A program made the position numbers and the translations under genes. From the NCBI GenBank assembly GCA_045837725.1, contig JBEWZL010000106.1, positions 21,707-85,706 of the forward strand: 64,000 nucleotides of DNA, in the 5' to 3' direction. Below, in pieces: positions 46,068-57,560 of the stretch (positions are counted from its first letter, which is position 1; each line of letters opens with the position of its first letter). The stretch is from Vermamoeba vermiformis. Taxonomy: Eukaryota; Tubulinea; Echinamoebida. The notes beneath the pieces are model-generated. The model ran no database searches. It saw only the letters and a program-made list of their open reading frames with translations, and was not told the origin of the DNA.

Positions 46068-49000
46068 TCACCCAAGATCTGAACTCCTTTCTTCAAATAT
46101 TTTCTGTAACAAAATTATTAATACAATGGTCGCAATATTAAATTGAGAATGACTTACTGTAAAGGAACTATTGGCTCGAGTTTGAAGTTGAGGATCTTCA
46201 GATCATGAACGCGTTGCAGGATCTTCGAGACTCTCTTAAACTTCCTAAAATTAACTAAACCATCTCTATCTATCGTAGGCAACTCTTCTAGGGCGACTAA
46301 GTCTTGGAGTACAAGACCTATGTATGGCAGATACGGTGTTGGCGTGTTGATTGCGTCAATTTCCTGTCGGTATCGCGAGTAGTTGTCGTTTCGACTGACG
46401 ATATCACGCAACTCTTCTAAGGACTGCATATCCTTTTTGGAAACATGCTATGTATAATAATGTTAGCACCGGGACCTACTACCTTGTCAATAACTTCACG
46501 TACCTCCCACGTATTTTTCAATCGTACAACGGCCGTCATATCTAGGCCGGACAAAATTTCCATTAATGTGTTGTAGTTGTTAAGCTCCTTACAAGCCTAT
46601 TAGAGATTTTAGTAATTGATCGATACCATGTATATGATAGGGCTTATACGTACCTCGCAGACCCGTATGAAAAATGTTATTACGGCTACACGCTGCTTCA
46701 AAATTGGAGCACTAACAATCTCGGATGCGACCCACGAGGTCATCTTTAAAACGCCAAATCAGTTAGTCAATGCTCGCAATAGCGTTATACGGTACACTTA
46801 CCTTATTGAACCATTCGATAAGGATGCAAACTCGCTTCGAAACTGTTTTTCGGTCTTTCTTCTTCCAGTTTGTCATCATCAACTCTGTAGGTGCAATTAA
46901 CGAGTACTTCTTGTGTTCAACTAACGTCAACTGTTTGGCGAGTTCGGCCGGATCAAGAGACAAAAGGAGAGGGCTAAAGTCGTTTCGGGGCTCTAACAAA
47001 AGCGTCAGTAAAGTGACATCTTTGACACGTGTCATCAAAAAAACAACTTACTCTTCACGACATTGGCATTAAATAGCTCGTTCTTGTACTTGGTGGCTTT
47101 AGCCTTCATTTTCGCCTTTTCCAATTCTTTTTGCTTTTCTTCTTCGTTGACTACATCGAGGGATCCGTTGGGACTATCCTTTGGACTGACAACAGCGTGG
47201 ATTCTAGCGTTGCCTGTGCTTCGAACGCGGTTGTGGGTGCGTCGGAAAGCCTCGCCTTCGGGAGCTTTAGGCGAAGTGAGCGGCGACCTCAAACTCGACT
47301 TAGATCTGTCACGTTCAGTCCTTGGTGAGTCCGTTTGTGACTTTCCGGAAAGGGGCCTCTTAACTTCTTCACGCGAAGACTTGACTGCAGCTTTGATGGG
47401 ACTGTTTGGCGGGCTGGGACTGCTATTTTTAGGAAGACTTTTCAACGGCAAAGGCTTGATTTGTGGTGGGCTAATTCGGCCTGCAGTAGCTGCGCCAGAT
47501 GACACGGCGGAGGAAGACTCCGAGGCCTCCGAGTCGCTTCGGTCTCGACCGGCGAGAAGCGCGGTAGATGATTTAGGGGCCGACAGCTTAAACGAGTTTA
47601 AGAAGGGCGGAGGAGCAATGGCGGGGTTTGATTTGGGCCCGTCAATGTCGATAAAGTCTCCAAACTTGCTCGAGACATCAGGCTCTGTGTCAGCTGAATC
47701 GTCGCTATTTGTAGAACTGAGACTGAACACCGTGTCGGATCTAGGTTTGGCTCCGATCTCCAAGTCGTCCTTCGACTTTACAAATCATTAGCGTATATTC
47801 TTATAGTATATATGTGGTATATCGTATTCTTACGCGTTTGCTGACTAAAGGCTTCGATTGAGTGGTTACAATTTCAACAGATCCGGGCTGGTTGTCTCGC
47901 GGTGTCGAGCCCTTCGTTAATGCGCTTCGATTTCTGCGTCGCGCGCTACTTTTCTTCTTCTTTTTCTTATTTGTGTTTGAATTTACAAGTTGCTACAAGA
48001 GAGGAAATTAAATTAATACTATGAACTGAGATAATTTTGACAGGCACAACAAATATGAAATTCAATCGTAATTGTATATTAAAGATGATCTAAGTATTGC
48101 GTATTTATAAAATATATTAATGAGATGGAATAAGGTCATTTCCATATTAGTATAATTGAAATTAATTTCAAGTCAAGCTTGTCATAATTGAAGATCTAAT
48201 ACGCAATTTAATTTCCGAAATGAAACAATTGTATACTTTTGATATATAGTATATGCACGCCTATAATGATATTTCGCTTACCAAGAAAACTAATAACGCA
48301 TTTAATTGATCCGCCCAAACTTTCTTCGCTGATCCAATTTCGATGTCAATAAACTGTCTAACCTTCCTTAACAGTACTTTGTCCTTCTTGAAGTAAAAGC
48401 TGTAATTTTTAAGCCAAGTTTTGATGACTGTGTACACTCTGGAAAGCGCGTTAGATCCAAGTGTCAGGTCACAACTTCGGTACACATAATTAATTACCTG
48501 GATCGTATTACGGGTCTATGCTCGTCATAATCCTTTTTAAGGGCATCGTCTGCACCTTGAGGTGGATTATATTCGAATCTGTCTTTAAGATACTCCAGCA
48601 ACTTGAACGAATCCAGGTAGTACGGGTAGGTCAAAAGAAATTCATGTAGAAGGTCAAAATCTGGAAATAAAGTCTTAAAGTTAGCTCCTAGTATATATTT
48701 ATATAATAGGACTCTATTTTAATATTACCTGGTACTTCTCGGGTTGTCAATTTAAAAATTAAATTTTCAATGCTTGCCGCAAGAACGCTCTTCCTTCCAT
48801 CTTCTGATTTAGTGACTATCTTGTTCTGTAGGGACAATACTGACTCCCTAATTAAAAGCGTTAACGATTTTGTCAGATCCGATTTATTGAATTAAATTTA
48901 AAGTTTGAATGGAAATTTAGCGTCGAAATGGACATGGCAGTCTGGCAGCAGACAGATTCTATTAAAAGAAAGATATTGGTATAAGAATCTGTACCTTTTT

Positions 49001-50192
49001 GTGATAGCTCGCGGCCTGAACACTGGCTCGAATTGAATTTCCTCGATCTCTTCCGTAAAACTACGTGGAGACGCCGATCCAGATCTAACGGAAAAAATGT
49101 TTGATTAGTATTTGCCATCAAAAATATTTGCATGCTTGCTTATTTTAAGTATCGTTGCGCCTTAATTAAATATTTTGAAACTGGACAGGCGATCTTGTCG
49201 CATCAAAAGTAGAAAATTATGATTTTGTTTCTAAAGATGGTAATTATCGCCAAAGTGCTAAAAAATAATATTTCATATCATAATTAATGTTGATATAATG
49301 GTCGGTTAATATCCGCGGGCTATGTTCCTAATAGTTCTTTAAAAGGCAAACAAAGAACATTGATTGATTGTCAACCGAAGATACTCTTAATTGCGCCATC
49401 ATAGGAGTAATATTCAGCTGAATATTCGATGCAGGCTTATTACATCAAATTGTTTCAATGTTGAGCTAAATCTACTAACGAACTTCGGAATATACGATTT
49501 GTAACCGCGTATCTTTCATAAATTAAATAATTTCAAATTATATTAGCACCATATGACCATATTATACGATACATAAGCAAGCTATAGCAAAAGTATACGA
49601 GAAAATGTCACTTACTCGCTCTGTTGCGATCTGGATTCATAGCTCTCGCCAGAAGTTAGGACTAATACCAATATATTATTACTATATGGTCATTAAGGCG
49701 TCAATTTGTTGAATAATATCGCGACACAAAATCAAAAAAAAGTCGCTAATCCCATAAATTTGAATTTTGTAAATCATCGTCGCGATACTATCTTGCAAAT
49801 ATATAATACGTACCTAATCCCTCGAATGATTGAAATAGTCCATCACTATTTGTCCTCCTTAGTATCCTTCCTGGTGAAGGGGATGAAGAAAGTGAATAAG
49901 CTTGAATCCAGCCTTCAGAAGAAGCTCTACGCCTGACTTGCATGACTTCGCGTGGAGGTTGAACTGAAGGCGCTTTTAATATTTCCTTCTCCTCTTCAAG
50001 TGTGTTTCTCTTTCGTGGGGTTGGAGGATCAGAAGAATTTGGCGAGGGAGGATCTTTTTGACTTTCTTGGTTTGACAACTCCAGCAAATTCCAGTTCGCC
50101 AGTCTTATAATATTCGACACTGAAGCTCGTTTTCCAAAATCCACTGATAAAGAGGCTCGCTTGTGATGATTAATTTTTATATCCGCGTCCAT
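46068..50192 (-). CDS. Ras guanine-nucleotide exchange factor (REM + RasGEF)
   Basis: RasGEFs load GTP on Ras-type GTPases. The N-terminus (MDADIKINHHKRASLSVDF) is followed by a Ser/Pro/Arg-rich stretch with LRRTNSDGL and VRRRASSEG, likely phosphosites for basophilic kinases. The RasGEF-N (REM) module contains KSVLAASIENLIFKLTT, LHEFLLTYPYYLDSFKLLEYL and VRQFIDIEI. After a long Ser/Pro-rich linker with KKKKKKSSARRRNR comes the catalytic CDC25 domain: SLDPAELAKQLTLVEHKKYS, VASEIVSAPILKQRVAVI, PTPYLPYIGLVLQDLVALEE, ending in an extra 11-residue exon to TGA at 46068. Start is the ATG at 50192. The long plus-strand frame at 47063-47791 is only the shadow of the Ser/Pro linker. Confidence 0.9.
47023..47034. 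repeat. TGACACGTGTCA palindrome in a RasGEF intron
   Basis: Exact 12-base palindrome within the short intron that follows the Ser/Pro-rich linker exon of the RasGEF gene. Confidence 0.6.
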
Positions 50193-50358
50193 CTGTCAAA
50201 ATTCAGTTTTGCTTCAGTTGCTTAATGTTGCTGGTACGATTCCAAAAATAAATATTGCGGATGTTTTTAAGCTTAAACTGTTGATTTGTTCTTCTCTTTT
50301 CCGCTTGATTCTTTTTTCCAGATTAACTCCGGCAGTTGGCTGTGCCGAGAGTGCGAGT

Positions 50359-50630
50359 CTAAAAATCACTTTCTGAGCGCCCTGTGGTGTCCTCTACAAT
50401 AATTTTGCTAATAATGCCGAAAAAAGCGAGTCCGACTCCTTGTCCGATATTCACAAACGTCAAAACTGTCATCGTGTCATAGAAAAACCCTCCAGCGGTA
50501 CTCTATGGCACTTCTAATCAGAACCGCTTTTATCATACTATCGTCAATACCATACCCAACCGTATTTCGACTCAGTTTGGTCAGAAGAACCGAGCGTAAA
50601 GGAGAAAATTCGGATTCTTCGACGAAACAT
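50359..50630 (-). CDS. Two-exon small membrane protein, possibly mitochondrial (72 aa)
   Basis: Exon 1 (50556-50630) starts MFRRRIRIFSFTLGSS, Arg-rich and without acids, like a mitochondrial presequence. A 53-nt intron with GTATGG donor and CCATAG acceptor joins it in frame to exon 2 (50359-50502), which holds a single hydrophobic segment (VNIGQGVGLAFFGIISKI) and an acidic/polar tail (VEDTTGRSESDF). Total 73 codons including stop. Supporting points are in-frame joining, consensus splice sites and the sensible topology. An 82-codon open frame (50477-50725) overlaps exon 1 on the same strand without ATG, so the assignment is not certain. Family not recognised. Confidence 0.5.
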
Positions 50631-51347
50631 CCATCCTCGCAGTCTAAACCTAGCGAAATCACTAAAACTTCACTATAGTGTACCGTTTGGCTGGTAGGCA
50701 ACAACTTGCCGAAATCTCGTGTCACCTGTTCAAGGAGATAAAAATCGAGATTATCGTTAATTTTTCTTTTGTTGCTGCTTTTAGGCTCAGAGTTATTTTA
50801 AAATTATTTAGTTTGTACTCGCGATGACACTTTACGTCATAGCTCAACTCTCAATAATTCGTGGTTCATGAACCAGTTGGCATTAGTCCGCACAAACTTT
50901 AGGCATCCCACTCCCTCGTAACGAAACAAACGCAACAACACAACTGAGTCCAATCTCTTCTCGTGCAAACTATCAAGATATTATGTTGTTATAATATACT
51001 ACCGCGTAGAGAATAATAGGAGATTAGATAAGGATGGTAGAGCGAATCAGTTCCTTCATGGATGGCATCAAGCTACTGCGCTAATATGACGCTCTGTAGG
51101 CGTGTAAGTTGCACCAATATTATCAAAAAATATCTATAAACTCGTCCCGTGGGTGCGGCAACGAGTTAACGCTGATTTGTTTTGGATTAAGTAATGGAGT
51201 GGAAAATAATTTTGTCTGAAGTATCTTGGCTTGGCTTTATTTAAAATATCCCTACTTTTCGTAATATTGCACGTATACTTTAATCTAATATTTGTTTTAT
51301 TAATTAATTAGAGATAAGGTGAGCCTTTTCAGACTGTTACATAACGG
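50631..51347. other. Intergenic, no gene seen
   Basis: About 700 nt between the small membrane protein gene and YJU2. The part nearest 50630 is open in one minus frame (see 50359-50630). The rest is AT-rich with many short stops, and I see nothing else in it. Confidence 0.35.
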
Positions 51348-52299
51348 CTACTTTTTTGCGGTGACTCGGATTTGGACTTTAGGCTTGCTGCTCACCTTCG
51401 CCGAGACTAAAGCACCATTATCAGCCTTGCTTGGCATACGTACGTTGTCTTTAGAGGTTGTTACAGCGCCTACAATCCACGATCGAGCTCCGAGCGCATC
51501 CAACGCTTGTTTTCGCTTAGCGTCCATCTCTGACGGCTGCTTGTCTCCATCCTCGTTTAACGCATCTTCGTCATCTTCTATACGCTTAATATAGAGTCCT
51601 GCGGCCTTCGCGATGAGCATATCCAGAATTTCTTCTTCATCCGGATCCAGTTCGATATCGGTCTTTTGCATGCCAGCCTCGTTTTGTCTCATGCATTCCA
51701 GGTGATACTCCAGCAACTTGTCTGGACTAATCTTCGAATGCACTGCATTTACAGAGCGGATTTCGTCGATCGCTTCCAAGATCTCCAGCTCCATCTTATG
51801 CTGGTTCGTCTTGTTCTCTACGGCTTTGAGAACATCGCCTTTCGTACGTGATTACCTAGGTTAATATAATTACTAACAGTTTAAGCAAAGGGAGAGTGGA
51901 AAACATACCTTCTTCCTCTTCCAAGCGGATTTGCTTCATTTTTTCCATAATTATTTCATTCTCTTGTAGGAAATTGTTTATACGAACGGCACCGAGTTCA
52001 GCAAGGTAGTCAGCACGCTTTGGATCAGTCTTGAAGGTTATTTCGTTGCTGCATCTCGTGCATCGGACGTAGAAGCGGTAAATTTTGATTCCAAGGTAAG
52101 CCTCGCCCAGAACTGTCTCTTTTCTAGCATTGAACTTCTTGCCACGGTAGATATATTCACCGCACGTTAAGCAGCGAACACTCATTGGCAACATGACTCG
52201 TACTTTAACTTGCTCGTTCTTCGGATGCTTTCGTCGCTTCAACAGAGCAGGATCAAAATCAATTGGATAGTGCTTAGATATAACTTTACGATCGCCCAT
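51348..52299 (-). CDS. YJU2: YJU2/CWC16 pre-mRNA splicing factor (2 exons, 293 aa)
   Basis: YJU2 enters the spliceosome with the NineTeen complex and supports branching. Exons 51909-52299 and 51348-51838 sum to 294 codons. The protein starts MGDRKVISKHYPIDFDPALL and has the CWC16 zinc module: VRCLTCGEYIYRGKKFNARKE and YRFYVRCTRCSNEITFKTDP (two CxxC pairs), then DYLAELGAVRINNF. The second half is charged helices and a Lys/Thr-rich tail. The match is to the YJU2/CCDC94 branch (MGxRK start) rather than CCDC130. Start at the family's conserved N-terminus. Confidence 0.95.
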
Positions 52300-52698
52300 T
52301 GTGGTCTTATGTTGATAAATGAGTTACACAATGAGTTCTCTCGCGTTTTTGACTTCGTTACAAAACTTTTTCTCTGCGAATTCTTTGCGAAGGAACTTCA
52401 AATTGTAAAGCCAAGACTTCATATTCTATTTTAGGATGTATTATTTCTCGAAGAAGATTCGCACGAGCCTTAGTAGGTATACCTACAAGTAACTACTTAC
52501 CGTCCGAAGCGAACGACATCCGTATGAGGCACTAGATTCGCTTTACTGGTCAATCATGAATTCATTATCTTGCTGATATCAATGTCTCAAACTTGATTTC
52601 GTGGTTTGTTTACCGAGGGTGATTTCACCAGACCTGGCCGATAAATTGCCGGCACTGCTCGTGAGTTTCATTTTGATCCAAAAGACACAAATGAAAGC
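52300..52698. promoter_or_regulatory. Divergent promoter, YJU2 / SLC25 carrier
   Basis: About 400 nt between two divergent starts. No ORF or RNA gene. It should hold both promoters. Confidence 0.4.
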
Positions 52699-54556
52699 AT
52701 GAGCGAAGGAGCATCTCATTCACATAGGACAAAGCCTGGATACGAAAAGCCGGCTAAAGAGAGCTCAAGCTCGCTTCCGCCATCGTTGATCCATTTAATT
52801 TCCGGAGGAATAGCTGGATGCGTTGCAAAAAGCTCAATAGCTCCGTTTGACCGTGTAAAAATTTTATTTCAGGTAATTATGCAAGCCAATTATCATAAAC
52901 AAGCGCATCCGTAATATTTTTGCCCGTGTCTTTTGATAAAAATGGCAGATCGCAATCAAAAAAATCTTTTATTAATTACAATATTATTTCTATAGATTAA
53001 TCACCCTAAATATGCTTATACTGGCGTATTTAGCACGCTATCAAATATTGCAAAGACAGAAGGATTCAGTCAACTCTGGCGAGGCAACACGGCTACAGTT
53101 GCTCGAGTGTTCCCTTATGCCGCCATTCAATTTATGTCATATGAAAAATATAAGAAGGTAATTTTATTAATTTCTGTCTCGGATGTAGATCCGTTCGTTC
53201 GGAAAATCAAAAAAATTTGTAGACCTCACGATTATTATCATAATATTATTATCAAAATTTTATCGTACATCACCAGCCTTAATTATTAACGAATGAATTG
53301 TTTACTAAGTAGACATCGCCTGACACTTTATGATGCTAGAGCTTAATATGACTTACTAATATAACGTGTTATATTATTCAGTGGTTATTACCAGAAAAAC
53401 AAACAGTGCATCCAATCATTCATTTGTGCTGCGGATCTCTAGCCGGTAAGCTCGGAACACTTTCATACGACATATCTTTGAACTCACCTCAAGTCCATTA
53501 TTTATTTGAACATACCGTCGCATATCAATGGTCAATAGCATTAATCAAATTTTTAGGCGCTACTGCAACAACGTTCACTTATCCGTTAGATCTGGTTCGA
53601 GCACGTTTAGCTTCAGAAGTAAGCCTTATCTTATTTCATTTTGATTATAGCAATACAATATCATATTATATATAGCCATGTTATAAGTGTTATTGCATAT
53701 TACTATATTATTAAGCAATATAGTTGTTTTTACTAATGTGACACGAGCACTTTTGAGCTCAATTTTATCATTACCTTAGTTTATATTGATTGTTCAAGTA
53801 CTAATTATTGATCTCAATGAAGGTGCAAACAAGGACATATCGTCATATATTTCATGGATTAGCTGAGATTTACAGAAAAGAAGGAGCAAAAGCATGGTTC
53901 AGAGGCATGAAACCAACGCTGTAAGTACATCTAGTGAGACTCTAATGTCTTAAAATACACCATAACATGCAATTATATGTCATATATTGATATATATCTC
54001 ATAGAGAAGGAATTATACCATATGCAGGAGTTAATTTTGGAACGTATGAAACATTAAAAGTAAGTTACTTGTATGATCGAGTAAGAGGCCAGCGACTAAT
54101 TATAATTGTAGTATTACGCACCTAAGAACGAAGAAGGACACGTACCTACAGTTACTAGGCTATTATGTGGAGGTCTTTCGGGTGCGATCGGACAAACAGG
54201 TAAGATCCACTTATCTCTAATAACTTACCAGTAAGGCGTAATAATATTATCCTCGTAGTATCTTATCCTTGGGACGTCGTTCGGCGGCGAATGCAGATTC
54301 ATGGATTTGCACCAGGCACGAAATCATTGGATTACAACGGATCTTTGAACACGATGCGCACAATCGTTCGAAATGAAGGTTGGAGAGCTTTGTACAGGTA
54401 AATAGATACAATAGAACTAATATAAGCACGTATTAACGGTCTTTTTGCAGGGGTATTACCATCAATTATTTTAAAGTAACTCCTACTGTAGCGATCAGCT
54501 TTACAGTGTATGAGCTTTCGAAAAATTGGATAGCAGGACATACACAACGAACATAA
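52699..54556 (+). CDS. Mitochondrial carrier, SLC25A42/A16 (CoA/ADP) type (9 exons, 315 aa)
   Basis: Mitochondrial carriers exchange metabolites across the inner membrane. Nine exons (from 52699-52872 to 54451-54556) sum to 316 codons. The three repeats each show the signature Px[DE]xx[RK]: [24 protein letters not shown] and [12 protein letters not shown], with [DE]Gxxx[WYF][RK]G partners ([27 protein letters not shown]). [14 protein letters not shown] and [14 protein letters not shown] follow the first and second repeats. The residues [12 protein letters not shown] and the overall pattern resemble the CoA/Graves-disease branch (SLC25A42, SLC25A16, yeast Leu5). Substrate is inferred from that resemblance only. 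Confidence 0.92.
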
Positions 54557-54717
54557 TAATAAAAAGGAGCGATCGAAACTAATTGATTATAAGCTTATTC
54601 GGTTAATTACAAGCGCAAAGAAAAAACGATTGAAATTTCGAAAACGAAAAATTAATTACCGGTGAGGTTTCGTTAGGCTCTATCATTTTATAGAATACTG
54701 TATATACACTACAACAT

Positions 54718-57424
54718 ATGGGTAATTTTAGAAGTGCTCCGCCGCCTGGAGCTCTGAAAGAAGGCTCAACGAAACCCGAGTCCATCTCCCCAAGAAAGAC
54801 CAAAGCACCTCCAGAGCCCGTTATACAATCATCATTGGAAGCAGAAAAAATACAAGCATTAAAGGAGATATTTAATAAGCTGAAGAGCAACCCAGATCAA
54901 CGAACAGTATCCGAGGAAGAATTTTTGGTAAATATTTATTTTATTTTCTATTGCGTTTATTATATGATAGTTTCCAGTACGGATTTTATTATAATACTTT
55001 CGGGGCATAAAATCTAATTGTCTAAATTTGTCAACGATCTTTCTAGATCCATCGAAAAGTATTACGAAAAATGCTCTTACGTCACATTTTTGATTGCAAA
55101 AATCCGAATAATTAAGAATTATTATGCTACATTATTTGCACGATATTATCAATATCCATAACGTTATTGAATTGATTCATAATTAAGAATTTCCGTAAAA
55201 TGACAATAATTTTCCATTGAGACAGCATTATTGTATTAATTATATTATTATTATAGAGATATTTATCTTTGCCGGAGATTTTGCAGCCTTTCGCCAAGAA
55301 ATTTTTTAGCGCCATCTGTAAAACTCAAATAACTCCAGCAGCCAATGCAAAGAAAAAACCAGCAGCTCACCATCATAACGCTAATAATAACAATAATGGA
55401 GATCATCAAGGACTTGGAGGAAATAGCTCGTTTGATCTGCCGCAATTTGTACGGGCGATCGAGATTTGTTTCCGAGGCACAAACATCGATCAAATCACGT
55501 TCTTATTCTCTGGATATGAAGAAGATTTTATAATGAATAAGAGCCAAGATGGATCATTAGAAGTCGAGACTAAGAGACGAGTCAAAATTTCGGATTTGCG
55601 AGATTTACTTCAGGACAGTGGCGTCTTATCGTTCTATAATAAGGAACACGAAGACTATTTAGAAGCAGTTGCAGTTATGATGGCATCGCAGCAACAACAA
55701 GCTGGCACATTTCAGCCACATCCGGACGAAATGGAACCGTCTTTGAGTTCTGAAGAAGAACCACTTCCAAATAAGGAAACTAAATCAACTGACGACGCCG
55801 AGAAGAAAGAAAATACCACGGAGACTAAGGAAGACGCTAATACTAATACGAATAATAATGGAGAGAAGATCCAAAATAACTCCGAAAATGAAAATAATAA
55901 GAATAATGAGAATAACGAAGGAGAAAATAATAATAACGAGCCTAAGAAGCCCTCAGCGGCTATTGGTCACAATGTCTTTACAAAAATGGTGGATGCGATG
56001 ATTACTTCAGTGAAAACGGATCAACAGAAACATGGCCAAGGCAACAGCGACGAATATATTTCTTTGGAAATATTCTTAGACTGGGTCATGGAGAATACGC
56101 CTAGCTTAACTAAGGCCGTTGAAAATTTTGTTCAATTAAGATTTTTACGAGGTAAGTTGAGCACATCCAAATTATTTTTTTTGTTCGTGAATATGAAGAC
56201 TTAACTTTATTTCCTTTTTTAGAAGTCACAAAATCGAATCAAACGACGTCATGGATTCCTATGATGCTAAATATGGATAAAAGCAAGATCTACGACCACT
56301 CTTTGCTGTGGGCCTTGACATCCGCTTTGGATGGCAAAAAATCATCGTGGAAATTGTTATATTCAAGTAAGCTTATATAATAGTCTTAATAATAACACCA
56401 AATATAGTATATTAATCTATTTTTAGCAACGCAACACGGTCAAAGTTTGAACCGATTAGCGCATCATGTCGCAAGTTACAATGGCCCGTCATTGATTTTA
56501 ATAAGAAATACTAAACGAGAGGTGTTTGGCGCTTATGTTACTCATGGTACGGCCTGTTATTATTTACTAATAAGGAAGGTCTTATTAACAACGCTGTTTT
56601 TTTTAGTGTGGCGAACAACGAGCAGTTATCAAGGCGATGCCGAGTGCTTTTTATTCAGTTTTACACCTAATTTTAATGTATATAGGTACGTCATTATTAT
56701 AGGTCTAAATATGATATAATGTGATAGAATATGATATGATATCATTTACTTATATTGTTTTGTTTTTGTGCAGATCAACGGGTGTTGAAAAGAATTACGC
56801 CTATTTATTCACTACCAAAAACACGTTTTCAAACTTCCCTGTTGGCCTGGGCTTTGGAGGCACGACAAAACAGTTCAGATTGTACGTCGATGACGATTTG
56901 TTGAAAGGTGAATCTAGATCCAGTTGCACGACTTATAGACCTGGGTAAGTAACCTAAATTTTTTTTGCGAAGTTAATGCCGTGTGACTGACTTTCATTGT
57001 TAAAAAGTACCCTCAGTAGTGATGTAGTATTCGAAGTGTTGCAAATTGAAGTTTGGGGCTGTGGTGGTAACGCTGCGGACGAAGCTCAAGCCATCGCACG
57101 AAAGAGAAATGGTACGGCAGTAGCATTAAATTAAATGATTTATTTTGCAACGAAATCGGTCCTGACCGTGTTATTTTTTGACAGAGAAACACATCGAAAA
57201 ACGAAGAAAAGTCAATCGTAAGATGATGGCCGACGGAGGCTGGGAGAATTCAGCTGATAAGTACGTAACGGATCTTTGACATAGTTTGACACGTGTCATT
57301 TTCATGACTCTAACGACGGTCTAACTTTTTTAGGTTCTTGATGGATCTGGTCGGAAAAACAGGCCACAGCGATGCTTATATGGAAGAGATTAGGAAAGCT
57401 AAAGCGGATAAAAACAAAGAATAA
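54718..57424 (+). CDS. MEAK7-like TLDc protein (about 630 aa)
   Basis: In animals MEAK7 (TLDC1) is an N-myristoylated lysosomal protein that activates mTOR through S6K2. Nine exons begin MGNFRSAPPPGA, a myristoylation motif like the family's MGNSRSR. Helical EF-hand-like parts follow (EIFNKLKSNPDQRTVSEEEF, FDLPQFVRAIEICF, EYISLEIFLDWVMENTPSL), interrupted by a lineage-specific insert of about 90 residues rich in Asn, Glu and Lys. The TLDc domain is complete: LLWALTSALDGKKSSWKLLY, SLNRLAHHVASYNGPSLILI, FGAYVTHVWR, YQGDAECFLFSF, YLFTTKNTF, PVGLGFGG, FRLYVDDDLLKGESRSSCTT, FEVLQIEVWGCG. TLDc proteins can also bind the V-ATPase. The pathway role here is inferred. Confidence 0.92.
57287..57298. repeat. 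TGACACGTGTCA palindrome in a MEAK7 intron
   Basis: Exact 12-base palindrome in the last intron of the MEAK7-like gene. Confidence 0.6.
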
Positions 57425-57560
57425 TAATATTACTATTTATAGTAATGCTGTACAGCCGATAACATTGCGCTTATTTATTGCAAATTTGATGTTTATTAGT
57501 AGCTCGAAATATTCACACTTTGTACAAAGTTAAATAACACTTCTTTTTGATTACATTTGT

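Noticed and set aside
47063-47791. 242-codon plus-strand ORF
   Set aside because: It exactly mirrors the Ser/Pro-rich linker exon of the RasGEF gene; Ser/Pro codons have few antisense stops.
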